DNA of 64,000 nucleotides from Rhizobium sp. RU36D (GTDB taxonomy: Bacteria > Pseudomonadota > Alphaproteobacteria > Rhizobiales > Rhizobiaceae). The position numbers and the translations under genes were made by a program. The notes under the pieces were generated by a model, which saw only the letters and a list, made by a program, of their open reading frames with translations, did no database searches and was not told the DNA's origin. The stretch is from NCBI RefSeq assembly GCF_900176345.1, contig NZ_FWXU01000002.1:299439-363438 (forward strand). The letters run 5' to 3'. Below are positions 46,103-55,642 of the stretch, in pieces; within the stretch, counting starts at the first letter, position 1; each line of letters begins with the position of its first letter.

Positions 46103-46112
46103 CAAACGTTCA
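46103..46112. promoter_or_regulatory. LacI-type operator upstream of the ABC operon
   Basis: CAAACGTTCA, 16 bases before the binding-protein start codon; one side of the palindrome is imperfect compared with the copy at 56734. Confidence 0.6.
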
Positions 46113-46127
46113 TAAGGGAGGAGAACC

Positions 46128-47396
46128 ATGAAAAAGCTGATTAAACTCGTAACCAGCGCCGCCTTTGCCGTATCGGTAGGGGCAACTGCCGTTTCCGCGC
46201 AGGCCCTGTTCTGGTCCACGCAGGCCAAACCGGTCGAGGAAGCCCAGAAGATGCGCGATGTCGTGCTGAAGGACTTTCCCGGCGGCGTCGATTACCAGCC
46301 GTCGGATGATGGTCCGTGGTTGACCCGCCTGCAGGCGGAACTGCAGGCCGGCAGCGGCACGATCGCCATCCTCGGCGCCCTGCACGGCTCGTTCTCCTCC
46401 ATGCCGGCGGATCTGGTTGATCTCTCCGGCGTCGATCTGGGCGGTGCCAAGGTCAATGCGCAGTATCAGGAGCTTGCCAAGCTCGGCACGGGGGAACAGA
46501 AATACCTGCCCTGGATGCAGGCCACCTATATCATGGCCGCCAACAAGAAGGCGCTTGAGTTCCTGCCTGCTGGTGCCGACATCAACGCGCTGACCTATGA
46601 CCAGTTGATCGAGTGGTCGAAGACCATGGCGGAAAAGACCGGCGGCCCGAAATTCGGCTTCCCCGCCGGTCCCGAAGGCCTGAAGCATCGCTTCTTCCAG
46701 GGCTTCCTGCTGCCCTCCTACACCAAGTCCATGGTGACGAAGTTCCGTTCACCCGAGGCCGAAACCGCCTGGGGCAAGTTCAAGGAGCTGTGGCAGTACA
46801 CCAACCCCGCCTCCACCACCTATGCCTTCATGCAGCAGCCGCTGCTGTCGGAAGAAGTCTGGGTCGCCTTCGACCACGTCGCGCGCCTCGCCGATGCCTT
46901 CAACCAGAAGCCTGACGATTTCGTCGCCTTCCCGGTTCCCGCCGGTCCTGCCGGCCGTGGCTTCATGCCTGTTATCGCCGGAATCGGCATTCCGAAGACC
47001 GCGCCTGATATGGCCAAGTCCAAGGAACTCATCGCCTATATGATGAAGCCGGAAACCCAGATCGCCACGCTGCGCGCCACCAACTTCTTCCCCGTGGTCG
47101 ATGTGCAGCTGCCGGATGACATGCCGAATTCGGTCAAGATGTCCGGCCCGGCGATTGCGGCGCAGACCGGCGCGGCCGATGCCGTTCCTGCTCTCCTGCC
47201 CACGGGTCTCGGCAGCCTCGGCGGCAAGTTCAATCAGGTCTATAACGACACCTTCGAGCGTATCGTGCTCGGCGGGCAGGACATCCGTCCGGCACTGGAC
47301 GAGCAGGCAAAGGCTCTGAAGGCCCTGATCGACGAGGCCAAGGCTCCCTGCTGGCAGCCCGATCCGGCCTCCGAGGGTGCCTGCCCGGTCGAATAA
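46128..47396 (+). CDS. ABC sugar-binding protein, CUT1 family
   Basis: Periplasmic solute-binding protein of 422 residues with signal peptide ending VSAQ, followed by ALFWSTQAKPVEEAQ. The body has LQAGSGTIAILGALHG and the C-terminal CWQPDPASEGACPVE with two cysteines. SD GGGAGGAG lies before the ATG. It starts an operon of binding protein, two permeases, ATPase and a GH63-like hydrolase. The ligand is not known; the nearby enzymes suggest an alpha-linked glycoside. Confidence 0.88.
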   Translation: MKKLIKLVTSAAFAVSVGATAVSAQALFWSTQAKPVEEAQKMRDVVLKDFPGGVDYQPSDDGPWLTRLQAELQAGSGTIAILGALHGSFSSMPADLVDLSGVDLGGAKVNAQYQELAKLGTGEQKYLPWMQATYIMAANKKALEFLPAGADINALTYDQLIEWSKTMAEKTGGPKFGFPAGPEGLKHRFFQGFLLPSYTKSMVTKFRSPEAETAWGKFKELWQYTNPASTTYAFMQQPLLSEEVWVAFDHVARLADAFNQKPDDFVAFPVPAGPAGRGFMPVIAGIGIPKTAPDMAKSKELIAYMMKPETQIATLRATNFFPVVDVQLPDDMPNSVKMSGPAIAAQTGAADAVPALLPTGLGSLGGKFNQVYNDTFERIVLGGQDIRPALDEQAKALKALIDEAKAPCWQPDPASEGACPVE

Positions 47397-47410
47397 TCGC
47401 TGACGCCCCC

Positions 47411-47443
47411 GCGTCCGGTTCCCGTCATGCGGAGACCGGACGC
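47411..47443 (+). terminator. Hairpin between binding-protein and permease genes
   Basis: GCGTCCGGT (47411-47419) pairs with ACCGGACGC (47435-47443). Like the one after lacE, it likely raises the amount of binding protein over permeases. Confidence 0.55.
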
Positions 47444-47475
47444 GCTTTCCCTGTTGATCTCATGGAGGCGGCGCC

Positions 47476-48324
47476 ATGCGCTCTGCTAAGGCCCTACCCT
47501 ATTTGCTGCTGGCACCCGCCACGGCCTTCCTGGTGGTGTTCTTTCTCTATCCCTTCGTCCTTGTGGCCATCGATGCCTTCACCAAGGATGGGGCGGCGAC
47601 GCTTGAGAACTTCCGCACCATGACGAGCAATTGGAAGTTCCCCGAGACCTTCCGCAACACCATGCTGCTGGCCGCCGTGGTCGTGCCGATCCAGCTGGCC
47701 ATGGCGCTGTCCATGGCCACCATCGTCACCAAGCTCACGACCGGCCGCAGCGCCATTCTCTATATCTTCGCCATTCCGCTCGGACTGTCCGATCTTGCAG
47801 CCGGCCTGATCTGGCTGACGATCTTCGAGCAATCCGGCTTCCTCAACAGCTGGCTCGTCAGCCTTGGCATCATCGACAAGCCGATCATGTTCCTGGGCTA
47901 CCAGAACAAATGGGTGATCTTCATGGCCGTGGTGCTGGCCGAGGTCTGGCGCGCCACCGCCATCATGATGGTCATTCTCGTCGCCGGCATGGGGCTCATC
48001 CCCAAGGAATATTACGAGGCCGCGGAAGTCTTCGGCGCCAGCCCATGGAAGCGCTTCACCCGTGTCACGCTGCCGCTGCTGCGGCCCAGCCTGCAGACCG
48101 CGCTCATCCTGCGCGTCATCCTGGCCTTTGAGGTCTTCGCCGTGGTCGCCGCCCTCGCCGGCACCCAGTTCCCCGTCCTCATGGGTGAGACGTATCACTG
48201 GCAGTTCGCGCTGCAGGATCGCGGCGTGGCGGCTGCCTTCGCCATGCTGATCCTTGCCATCTCCATCGCCTTCACGCTGCTGCTGCTCTACGCGCTGCGC
48301 GTGCCCAAGGAGGCCCGCATATGA
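47476..48324 (+). CDS. ABC sugar permease, MalF-type
   Basis: Inner-membrane permease of 282 residues with six helices and an EAA loop EAAEVFGASPWKRFTRVTLP. GGAGGCGG lies before the ATG. It overlaps the next permease by ATGA. Together they form the membrane channel of the importer. Confidence 0.87.
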   Translation: MRSAKALPYLLLAPATAFLVVFFLYPFVLVAIDAFTKDGAATLENFRTMTSNWKFPETFRNTMLLAAVVVPIQLAMALSMATIVTKLTTGRSAILYIFAIPLGLSDLAAGLIWLTIFEQSGFLNSWLVSLGIIDKPIMFLGYQNKWVIFMAVVLAEVWRATAIMMVILVAGMGLIPKEYYEAAEVFGASPWKRFTRVTLPLLRPSLQTALILRVILAFEVFAVVAALAGTQFPVLMGETYHWQFALQDRGVAAAFAMLILAISIAFTLLLLYALRVPKEARI

Positions 48325-49172
48325 CCGCCGCAACAGATACTTCCACGGTGCCGGAAAAGGTCACGGACGCCCGCAAGGCCGGCAATTGGCTGATGATCGC
48401 CTGCATCATCGTGCTCTGCGCCTGGGTGCTCTTGCCGATCTACCTGCTCCTGGTCAACGCGCTCTCGGCTCCGAACGAGGTGACGGCCTTCCCGAAGAAC
48501 ATGATCCCGTCCTTCGATTTCGGCTCGCTCTCCTTCTTCCTGAACTTCCAGGGCGTCGCCAAGGCGTTGTGGAACTCGGTGCTGGTCGCGCTTTTGACCA
48601 TGATCCTGTCGATCGGCATCGGCGCGCCGGCCGGCTATGCGCTCTCCCGCTTCGATTTTCCGGGCAAGGAGGCCTTCCGCTTCCTGGTGCTGATGACGCG
48701 GGCCTTCCCGCTGCCGCTGCTGGCCCTGCCGCTCGCGGTGCTCTTCATCCGCACCGGGCTTGACGATACCGCCTTCGGCCTTGCCATCGTGCACACCACG
48801 CTGTCGCTGCCCTTCGCGGTGCTCATCACCTTCTCGCTGTTCTCTGGCATCCCGGTGGAGCTGGAAGAGGCGGCCTGGACGCTCGGCTGCAATCGCTGGC
48901 AGGCCTTCCAAAAGGTCATCATGCCACTGGCGCTGCCGGGCATCGCGGCGTCTGCCGTCTTCGCCTTCACCATTTCGTGGAACGAGGTCTTCGCAGCGGC
49001 TGTGCTCACCATCGAAAACCGCACGCTCACCGCCTTCCTGCTGCAATCCATCAATGTCTCGCCGCTTTACCTCAAGTTCGCCGGCGGTGCGGCGCTGGTG
49101 GTGCCGGCACTCATCTTCATCTTCGCTGTCCGCAAATATCTGTTTGCCATGTGGGGCATCGCTAATCGCTAG
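48321..49172 (+). CDS. ABC sugar permease, MalG-type
   Basis: Inner-membrane permease of 283 residues, six helices, EAA loop EEAAWTLGCNRWQAFQKVIMP. ATGA overlap with the upstream permease; the ATPase gene starts 9 bases after its stop. Confidence 0.87.
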   Translation: MTAATDTSTVPEKVTDARKAGNWLMIACIIVLCAWVLLPIYLLLVNALSAPNEVTAFPKNMIPSFDFGSLSFFLNFQGVAKALWNSVLVALLTMILSIGIGAPAGYALSRFDFPGKEAFRFLVLMTRAFPLPLLALPLAVLFIRTGLDDTAFGLAIVHTTLSLPFAVLITFSLFSGIPVELEEAAWTLGCNRWQAFQKVIMPLALPGIAASAVFAFTISWNEVFAAAVLTIENRTLTAFLLQSINVSPLYLKFAGGAALVVPALIFIFAVRKYLFAMWGIANR

Positions 49173-49181
49173 GGTAAGACT

Positions 49182-50222
49182 ATGGCCGAAATCATCATCA
49201 AGGGCGTTGCCAAGCGGTTCGGTGCCTTCACGGCACTGCATCAGGTCGACCTCACCATTGCCGACCAGGAATTCATGGTGCTGCTCGGCGCGTCCGGTTG
49301 CGGCAAGACCACGCTGCTGCGCATCATCGCCGGGCTGGAAACCCAGAGTGAGGGCGAGATCTGGATCGGCGGGCGGCGCATCGACCACTTGCCGCCGCGC
49401 AAGCGCGGCATCGCCATGGTGTTCCAGAACTATGCGGTCTTCCCGCATCTGACCGTCTATGAAAACATCGCCTTTGGTCTCAGGATGCAGAAGCAACCAC
49501 AAGGCGAGGTGGACAGCCGCGTCCGCCGCACCGCCGAGCTCATGCATATCGAGCAACTGCTGCAGCGCTATTCCGGCCAATTGTCAGGCGGCCAGCGGCA
49601 GCGCGTCGCGGTCGCCCGGGCGCTCGCCATGGAGCCTGACGTCATCCTGATGGACGAGCCGCTGTCGAACCTGGATGCGCTGCTGCGCCTGGAAATGCGC
49701 GCCGAGCTCAAGGGCGTGCTGGCCGCCTCCAAGACCACCGCCATCTACGTCACCCATGACCAGGTGGAAGCCATGAGCCTTGCCGACCGCATCGCCGTCA
49801 TGCATCAGGGCCGCATCGTCCAGGCCGCCTCCCCGGTCGAGGTCTATCGCAATCCCGCCGCCCGCTTCGTCGGCTCCTTCATCGGCAATCCGCCGATGAA
49901 CTTCCTGCCGGCGAAGAAAGTGGGCGACGGCCAGTTCATGGTGGCGGGCCAGACGCTCACCGGACCGTCAGCATCAGGCGACATCGAATTCGCCATCCGT
50001 CCAGAGGATATGGAGATCGGCCCCGGTGGCTTTGCCGCCACCGTCAGGGTGGTCGAGCCCCTGGGCGCCCACACGCTTGTCACGACAGAGGTCGATGGCC
50101 GCGTCTTCCGCGTCGTCATCGATTCCAACATCGAGGTGAAGACCGGGGATAGCCTGTCGCTCGTGCCACGCGCCGAGCGCATCCGCTGGTTCGATCCCCA
50201 GACGACATCATCAATCCGATAA
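49182..50222 (+). CDS. ABC transporter ATPase, MalK/UgpC type
   Basis: ATPase of 346 residues: Walker A GASGCGKTT, signature LSGGQRQR, Walker B VILMDEPLSNLD, VTHDQVEAM, then a C-terminal regulatory TOBE domain (FAIRPEDM). It energises the upstream two permeases. Distinct from LacK at 15.6 kb, so the replicon has two complete CUT1 systems in this window. Confidence 0.9.
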   Translation: MAEIIIKGVAKRFGAFTALHQVDLTIADQEFMVLLGASGCGKTTLLRIIAGLETQSEGEIWIGGRRIDHLPPRKRGIAMVFQNYAVFPHLTVYENIAFGLRMQKQPQGEVDSRVRRTAELMHIEQLLQRYSGQLSGGQRQRVAVARALAMEPDVILMDEPLSNLDALLRLEMRAELKGVLAASKTTAIYVTHDQVEAMSLADRIAVMHQGRIVQAASPVEVYRNPAARFVGSFIGNPPMNFLPAKKVGDGQFMVAGQTLTGPSASGDIEFAIRPEDMEIGPGGFAATVRVVEPLGAHTLVTTEVDGRVFRVVIDSNIEVKTGDSLSLVPRAERIRWFDPQTTSSIR

Positions 50223-50237
50223 ATACGAGAGATATCC

Positions 50238-51515
50238 ATGGTTACCCTGAAGAAACAGGACTTCATCGACCGCGCCGTCGAGGTGCTGAAGGAAAACGAT
50301 CGGGGCGGTTATACGGTGCCGACCAAGGGGCTCTATCCCTTCCAGTGGAACTGGGATTCCTGCCTCACCGCGCTCGGCCAGCGCCATTTCGACGAAGACC
50401 GCGCCTGGACCGAGATCGAGACGCTGTTTGCCCATCAATGGCCCGATGGCATGGTGCCGCACATCGTCTTCCACGTCTATGACGACGGCTATTTCCCCGG
50501 CCCCGATGTCTGGAAGACCGGCCGTCCCACGCCGACCTCCGGCATCACCCAGCCGGCCGTGGCCGGTTTTGCCGTCCGTCGCCTCTACGAGAATTCGCGC
50601 GACAAGACGGCAGCCGCCGAACGGGTCCGCGCCCTCCTACCCAAGATCGATGCCTGGCATCAGTGGTTCTATCGCAATCGTGATCCGCAGGGCCAGGGCC
50701 TGGTCGCCATCATCCATCCCTGGGAAGCCGGCCGCGACAATTCCATCGATTGGGACGAGGCCTTCGAGCGCGTGCCGACCGAGGGCGTCGAGCCCTATGT
50801 CCGGCGCGATACCCAGCATGCCAATCCCAAGCATCGCCCGACCAAGGAACAGTATGACCGCTATCTCTGGCTGGTGCAGCATTTCCGCGGCCTCGGCTGG
50901 GACAATGCCAAGCTGCACGATGCCTCGCCCTTCCAGGTGGTCGATCCCGGCTTCAACGCCATCCTGATCCGCTCCTGCGCCGACTTGTCCGCCCTCGCCG
51001 CCGATCTCGGCGATCAGACGCTGGCGGAGGCCAATCTCGACCGCGCCCGCAAGGGGCAGGAGGCCATGGAAAGCCTGTGGAGCGAGGCGCATGGCCAGTA
51101 TCTCTGCCTCGACCGCATCACTGGCCGGCTTATCGACAGCGCCTCGATCGGCGGCCTGCTGGCGGCCTTCTGCGCTGTCCCCCAAGCCCGCGCCCAGGCG
51201 ATTTCGAAAACGATATCAAGGCTTTCGGAGCGCGTGCGCTATCTCGTACCCTCCCACGACCCCGCCGATCCGCGTTTTGATTCCAAGCGCTACTGGCGTG
51301 GCCCGTGCTGGCTTGTGGTCAACTACATGATCGCCGATGGCCTGGCGGCGGCCGGCGAAACCGAAATGGCCGAGCGCATCACCCGCTCCAGCCTGGAGCT
51401 GATCGCCGAAAGCGGCTTTGCCGAATATTACGATCCGCTGGATGGCGAGCCACTCGGCGGCGGCCGCTTCACCTGGACGGCGGCCATGGTCCTGGAATTC
51501 GTGCAGGCGGCTTGA
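50238..51515 (+). CDS. GH63-like glycoside hydrolase (mannosyl/glucosylglycerate hydrolase type)
   Basis: Cytoplasmic (alpha/alpha)6-barrel protein of 425 residues without signal peptide. FQWNWDS near residues 35-41, HQWPDGMVPHI, HPWEAGRDNSIDWD (candidate acid D167) and FAEYYDP (candidate base E396) resemble the bacterial mannosylglycerate and glucosylglycerate hydrolases of GH63. It lies 15 bases after the ATPase stop, so it is part of the transport operon and should act on the imported compound. GH37/GH15-like barrels are alternatives. The substrate is inference from family and context. Confidence 0.72.
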   Translation: MVTLKKQDFIDRAVEVLKENDRGGYTVPTKGLYPFQWNWDSCLTALGQRHFDEDRAWTEIETLFAHQWPDGMVPHIVFHVYDDGYFPGPDVWKTGRPTPTSGITQPAVAGFAVRRLYENSRDKTAAAERVRALLPKIDAWHQWFYRNRDPQGQGLVAIIHPWEAGRDNSIDWDEAFERVPTEGVEPYVRRDTQHANPKHRPTKEQYDRYLWLVQHFRGLGWDNAKLHDASPFQVVDPGFNAILIRSCADLSALAADLGDQTLAEANLDRARKGQEAMESLWSEAHGQYLCLDRITGRLIDSASIGGLLAAFCAVPQARAQAISKTISRLSERVRYLVPSHDPADPRFDSKRYWRGPCWLVVNYMIADGLAAAGETEMAERITRSSLELIAESGFAEYYDPLDGEPLGGGRFTWTAAMVLEFVQAA

Positions 51516-51594
51516 TGGGCAAGGATGCGCGCAAACGCGTGCCGCGTTTCGACGATCGCGGCACACCTTAAGCGCATGGGGCGACGTTCCTTAC

Positions 51595-51735
51595 CCGTCA
51601 TCCCGGCCCCCGAGCCGGCATCCAGCGCAATCAAGTCCTTGATTGCGAAAGACTCCTTTCACGGCGCAGACGCGCCGTGGCTGGATTCCGGCCTTCGCCG
51701 GAATGACGGAATCTGGAGTTGGCCGCTGGGACAAC
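51595..51735. repeat. Palindromic extragenic repeat, copy 2
   Basis: Same design and orientation as the copy at 44552-44698, with shared blocks CGGCCCCCGAGCCG, GCGAAAGACTC and CACGGCGCAGACGCGCCGTG. It lies between the convergent GH63-like and EamA genes and could end transcripts from both. Confidence 0.75.
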
Positions 51736-51790
51736 AACGTCTCAGCAGCCTGACCGCCGCAAGACGGCTCCTGCACCGTCACGGCAAGGA

Positions 51791-52678
51791 TCACAGCCGG
51801 TTCCGTCCCCAGGGATTGCGCAGCGTGCCGAATTTCCATTGTTCGCGCAACACCGTCAGCAGTCCGGCCATGGTCACAATCACAAGCCCGACAATCGCCA
51901 GCGCGTCGGGACGCTCGCCGAAGAGTGCGGCGCCGATTGCCGCCGCCCAGGCGATCTGGGAATATTGCGTCGGCGCCACCTGATTGGCTGGCGCCAGCTT
52001 CATCGCCTTCAGCATCAGCACCTGGCCCATGGCGGAAAATGCGCCTGCCGCCAGCACCAGCGCCAAGTCACGCCCGCTCGGCATGGTGATGCCTGATATC
52101 ACTGCGCCGATACCATTGATGATGAGCGCATAGAGGATCATCACGCCGAGAATGGTGGTGCGCTTTTCCGACTGCGACAGCGAGCGCAGCAGGATCACCG
52201 TCGTGCCCGCCAGGAATGCGATGCCGAGGGCTGCGAGATGCCCCGTGGAAAGCTCGCGAAAGCCCGGCCTCACGACGAGCAACACGCCGGCAAAGCCGGC
52301 AATGACCGCCCCCCAACGCCATGGCCCGATCTGCTCCTTCAGGATCAGGATCGATAGGATGGTGACGAAGAAGGGCGAGAGGAAGATCAGCGAATAGGCT
52401 TCCGCCATGGGAATGGTGGTGAAGGCATAGACGCCGAGAATGCCCGCACCGCAGCCGGACAGCGCCCGCGCCTGCACCATCCAGGGCCGCTTGGTGCGCC
52501 AGAAATCGCGCCAGCGCTCCTCCGGGCCATGGACGAAATAGAGGAAGATCGCCGCCGCCAGCGTCACGAGGAAACCGGTCTGGAACACCGACATGCCGCC
52601 GCGCGAGGCCTTGATGCAGGCATCGCCCCAGGAAAAAGTGGCATAGGCAAGCAGCGCCAGCAGGACACCGTTCTTCAT
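51791..52678 (-). CDS. EamA/DMT-family membrane transporter
   Basis: Inner-membrane protein of 295 residues with ten predicted helices in two EamA repeats; YAFTTIPMAEAYSLIFLSPFFV and APANQVAPTQYSQIAWAA are the usual DMT motifs. The family exports metabolites such as amino acids or sugars' derivatives. ATG 52678 is used; the frame extends upstream to a TTG at 52705 without a good SD. It follows the GH36 gene by 46 bases on the same strand. Role in this cluster unknown. Confidence 0.8.
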   Translation of the reverse strand: MKNGVLLALLAYATFSWGDACIKASRGGMSVFQTGFLVTLAAAIFLYFVHGPEERWRDFWRTKRPWMVQARALSGCGAGILGVYAFTTIPMAEAYSLIFLSPFFVTILSILILKEQIGPWRWGAVIAGFAGVLLVVRPGFRELSTGHLAALGIAFLAGTTVILLRSLSQSEKRTTILGVMILYALIINGIGAVISGITMPSGRDLALVLAAGAFSAMGQVLMLKAMKLAPANQVAPTQYSQIAWAAAIGAALFGERPDALAIVGLVIVTMAGLLTVLREQWKFGTLRNPWGRNRL

Positions 52679-52724
52679 GGCGCTGACCGCGTAGGACCGG
52701 GCCAATCGTCGCGCCAGGCCCGCC

Positions 52725-54662
52725 TCATGACGCGGTCCGGAACGACAAAAGCCGCGATTGATAGGGTGCGAGGGTCAACTGCACCCCCTGCGCCATCGTC
52801 TCCAGGCGCTTGTCGTTCTCGTAGACGGCGCAGGCGGTGTCCTGCCCCGCGAGACCCCAGGGAATCAGGCGATCCGTCGCCTGCTCGCCGGTGTTGAAGA
52901 TGTTGAGGAGCGTTTCCGTCTGGCGATGGACGCGCTGCACGATCACGGGGTCGGCCGTGGTGGTCATAACAGGCTTTCCGCTCGGTGCCGTCCCCAGTCC
53001 ATGGGTCAGCGACAGGGTCCCGGCCAGCGGAAAGTCGCAGGCGAAGGGTTTGCCGTCCTCCAGCAGCCGGGTCAGCAACTCGCGCCGGTCCGCCGGCACC
53101 TCGTCCAGCTGGTCGCTGGTCATCAGCACCCCGCCCGCCAGGCCGGCAAAAAGCGCCAGCGAGCGCACCTGGCTCTCCGTCAGGTCGTGAAACCGGTCCC
53201 GCAGCAGAATGCAATCGGGGTCCGCCTGCCAGAGAATGCCATTGCCGAAGTTGCGGGATGTCTGGTCGCGCAACAAGGATTCGGCGGAATAGTGCCCCTG
53301 CCAGGTGACCCCGATATCGCGGCCGATCCTCACCGCATCGGTCAGGCCGACCGGCGCCCAGAGCGGCGAGCCGCAGAGCAGCAGCGATGCATCGCCGATC
53401 TCCTCGCGCATCAGCCGCGCCATGATCATCCAGATCTCCATGCGGCTCAGATCGTCGCGATGCCACCGCGCCACATCAGGCCCATAGGTGGAGCCCAGAT
53501 GCAGGAAATCCGCCTTGAAATAGCGGCAGCCCCATTCCTGCCGCCAGGTGCGGAAAACGCTGCGGATATAGGCCTCTGCGTCGGGATGGGTCACGTCGAG
53601 AACGTAATATTCCTCGCTGCGCTTGTGCCAGCGAAACTCGCCATAAAAGGTCATCGGCGCCAGCGGCTTGCCGGTCTTGCGGTCCTTCACCACCCAGTCC
53701 GGGTGCTCGGCATAAAGTTTCGAGCGATTGCCGACCATGAAGGGCGCAATCCACAGGCCGGGAATGAAGCCGGCGGCCGAGATCTCTTCCAGGATGGGTT
53801 GCATGCCGCTTAAAAACTGCGGCCGCGTCTCCAGCCAGTCGCCCATTTCGGGGGTAAAGCCGTCATCGATCAGGAAGATATCGAAGGGCGCGCCGCTCGC
53901 CTGTCGATAGCGTTTCGCCGCCTCCAGATGCTCGGTCAAAACATCAGGGCTCAGCGAGGCATAGAGATTGTACCACGAGCACCAGCCGGTCAGCCGCTTC
54001 TCCTGAAGGCGTGGGGGAATGGGCGAGGCGGCCGCAACCGCTCGTGCCCATTCCCGCATGCCCTCCTCGCAACTGGAAGCGGCCAGGAGAATGAAGGGCT
54101 CACCCTCCACCCCTCCCCGGCGCGGCACGCCATCGACAAGGGTTTCCAGGGTGAAGGACAAGGCGCCCCCGGAAAAATCGAAGGCAAGCCGGCTTTGAAA
54201 CCGGTCATGCCTGGTGAAGCCGACGACCGCGACATCACCTTGGCGAGATACGAGCGCGGTCGCGGCATGGCCCGAGAGAATGGCCGGATCGGCCTTCGCC
54301 ACCTCCCGTGCCTGGTCAGGCTCGACGAAATAGCTGCCGTCCCAGCTCATATAGCCGTTGCGCAGATAGCGCTGCACATTGCGGGCGCGGCCAAAGACAA
54401 GGCCCAGCGACTGGAGGCGTTTGTCGCCGTCAAAACCGGTCAGGCGGAATGTTCCGGCCAGCCCTCCCCCGTCCTTATCCTCAAGCGCAAGCTCGAATGT
54501 CTCGCCATCCGCCATGCTCCAGACCATCTGGACTGTCGCATCGTTGCGCCTGGTCTCGGGCCGTCCCTCGATCACCATGCCGTCGATGATGGGGGACAAC
54601 TTCTCCAGCCGGATCGTTCCGATCTCGATGGCGCCCTGATCGGCATGGAAGGCTGGCGTCAT
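52725..54662 (-). CDS. GH36-type alpha-galactosidase-like hydrolase
   Basis: Cytoplasmic protein of 645 residues: N-terminal beta-supersandwich, TIM barrel, C-terminal beta domain. The nucleophile is probably D385 in YFKADFLHLG and the acid/base D449 in VRIGRDIG. TGWCSWYNLYASL and IFLIDDGFTPEMGDW are GH36/clan GH-D barrel motifs. Length is shorter than AgaA-type tetrameric enzymes but fits the shorter GH36 group. ATG at 54662 overlaps the oxidoreductase stop (ATGA). The precise linkage it cleaves is not determined; alpha-galactosides are expected. Confidence 0.82.
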   Translation of the reverse strand: MTPAFHADQGAIEIGTIRLEKLSPIIDGMVIEGRPETRRNDATVQMVWSMADGETFELALEDKDGGGLAGTFRLTGFDGDKRLQSLGLVFGRARNVQRYLRNGYMSWDGSYFVEPDQAREVAKADPAILSGHAATALVSRQGDVAVVGFTRHDRFQSRLAFDFSGGALSFTLETLVDGVPRRGGVEGEPFILLAASSCEEGMREWARAVAAASPIPPRLQEKRLTGWCSWYNLYASLSPDVLTEHLEAAKRYRQASGAPFDIFLIDDGFTPEMGDWLETRPQFLSGMQPILEEISAAGFIPGLWIAPFMVGNRSKLYAEHPDWVVKDRKTGKPLAPMTFYGEFRWHKRSEEYYVLDVTHPDAEAYIRSVFRTWRQEWGCRYFKADFLHLGSTYGPDVARWHRDDLSRMEIWMIMARLMREEIGDASLLLCGSPLWAPVGLTDAVRIGRDIGVTWQGHYSAESLLRDQTSRNFGNGILWQADPDCILLRDRFHDLTESQVRSLALFAGLAGGVLMTSDQLDEVPADRRELLTRLLEDGKPFACDFPLAGTLSLTHGLGTAPSGKPVMTTTADPVIVQRVHRQTETLLNIFNTGEQATDRLIPWGLAGQDTACAVYENDKRLETMAQGVQLTLAPYQSRLLSFRTAS

Positions 54663-55642
54663 AACAGGATCTCCCGGCCCTCATCCGCCGACCGCCGCGC
54701 GGCAAGCGCAATTTCCAGCGAGGCAGCACCATCAGACAGCGGCACCAGCGGCGCGCGGTGATCGCGAATGGCAGCCGCGAGATCGGCCAGTTGCGCGACG
54801 AAGACATCGCCGTCGTCGCGGATCAGCCTCTGCTGCGGCGGTGTCTCGGCGGTGAAGAAGTCGGCATTGTTCCAGTCCGTGAACTGCCCGGTCATGCGTT
54901 CCGCCACGATCTGCCATTGCTTGGCCCATCTGCCAGGCACGGCGGCATTGCTGGCATGCAGCACGCCGATGCGACCATCGTCATAGCCCAGGATGATGGC
55001 GCTGACATCCTCCGTGTCATAGCGCTCGACGCTGCGATGAAACAGGTTGGCGGCGCGCGCATAGACGCTGCGGGGTCGGCCCAGCACGTGGCGGGCCAGA
55101 TCGATCAGGTGGATCAACTGCTCCACCATCTGTCCGCCGGCCTTGTCCCGCTCGCGCCACCAGGGTGCATGCAGCGAATTGCAATGAAACTGCGCGGAGA
55201 AATGCCCTGGTGGTCCGGTTTCGCCATTCCGGCTTGCGGCATCCCATGCCAAGCTGGCGGCGCCGTGCCGATACATGAAGCCGCAGGCCGCCACCACGTC
55301 CCTGGCCGCGGCCACCTGCGCCTCGGCTTGCTCCATGGTCAGCGCAATCGGCTTTTCCACCAGCAGGTGGATACCGGCCCGTGCCGCCACTTCCACCTGG
55401 CCGCTATGGGCATGGGGCGGCAGCGCCACGACCAGAAGGTCGGGTCGGGCCTTATCCAGCATGCGTTCGAAGTCGGTAAAGGCTTCACCACCGTGGCGGG
55501 CCGCAAACTCGGCCGTCTTGTCGGCATCGCGGCCACAACAGGCCACCAGTTGCATCTGGTCCGGCAGCTTGTTGATCGCGTCGGCATGGCGGGCGCCAAT
55601 GCCGCCGCAGCCTAACAGAGCCACGTTCAGGCGGCGGGTCAT
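54659..55642 (-). CDS. Gfo/Idh/MocA-family oxidoreductase
   Basis: NAD(P)-dependent dehydrogenase of 327 residues with GCGGIG at 11-16 and the catalytic-lysine motif EKP at 96-98, then HLIDLARHVLGRP. Members oxidise sugars, inositols or glycosides, sometimes at C3 as a first step of glycoside breakdown. It overlaps the upstream MDR gene and the downstream GH36 gene by ATGA each, so the three are coupled. Confidence 0.88.
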   Translation of the reverse strand: MTRRLNVALLGCGGIGARHADAINKLPDQMQLVACCGRDADKTAEFAARHGGEAFTDFERMLDKARPDLLVVALPPHAHSGQVEVAARAGIHLLVEKPIALTMEQAEAQVAAARDVVAACGFMYRHGAASLAWDAASRNGETGPPGHFSAQFHCNSLHAPWWRERDKAGGQMVEQLIHLIDLARHVLGRPRSVYARAANLFHRSVERYDTEDVSAIILGYDDGRIGVLHASNAAVPGRWAKQWQIVAERMTGQFTDWNNADFFTAETPPQQRLIRDDGDVFVAQLADLAAAIRDHRAPLVPLSDGAASLEIALAARRSADEGREILL

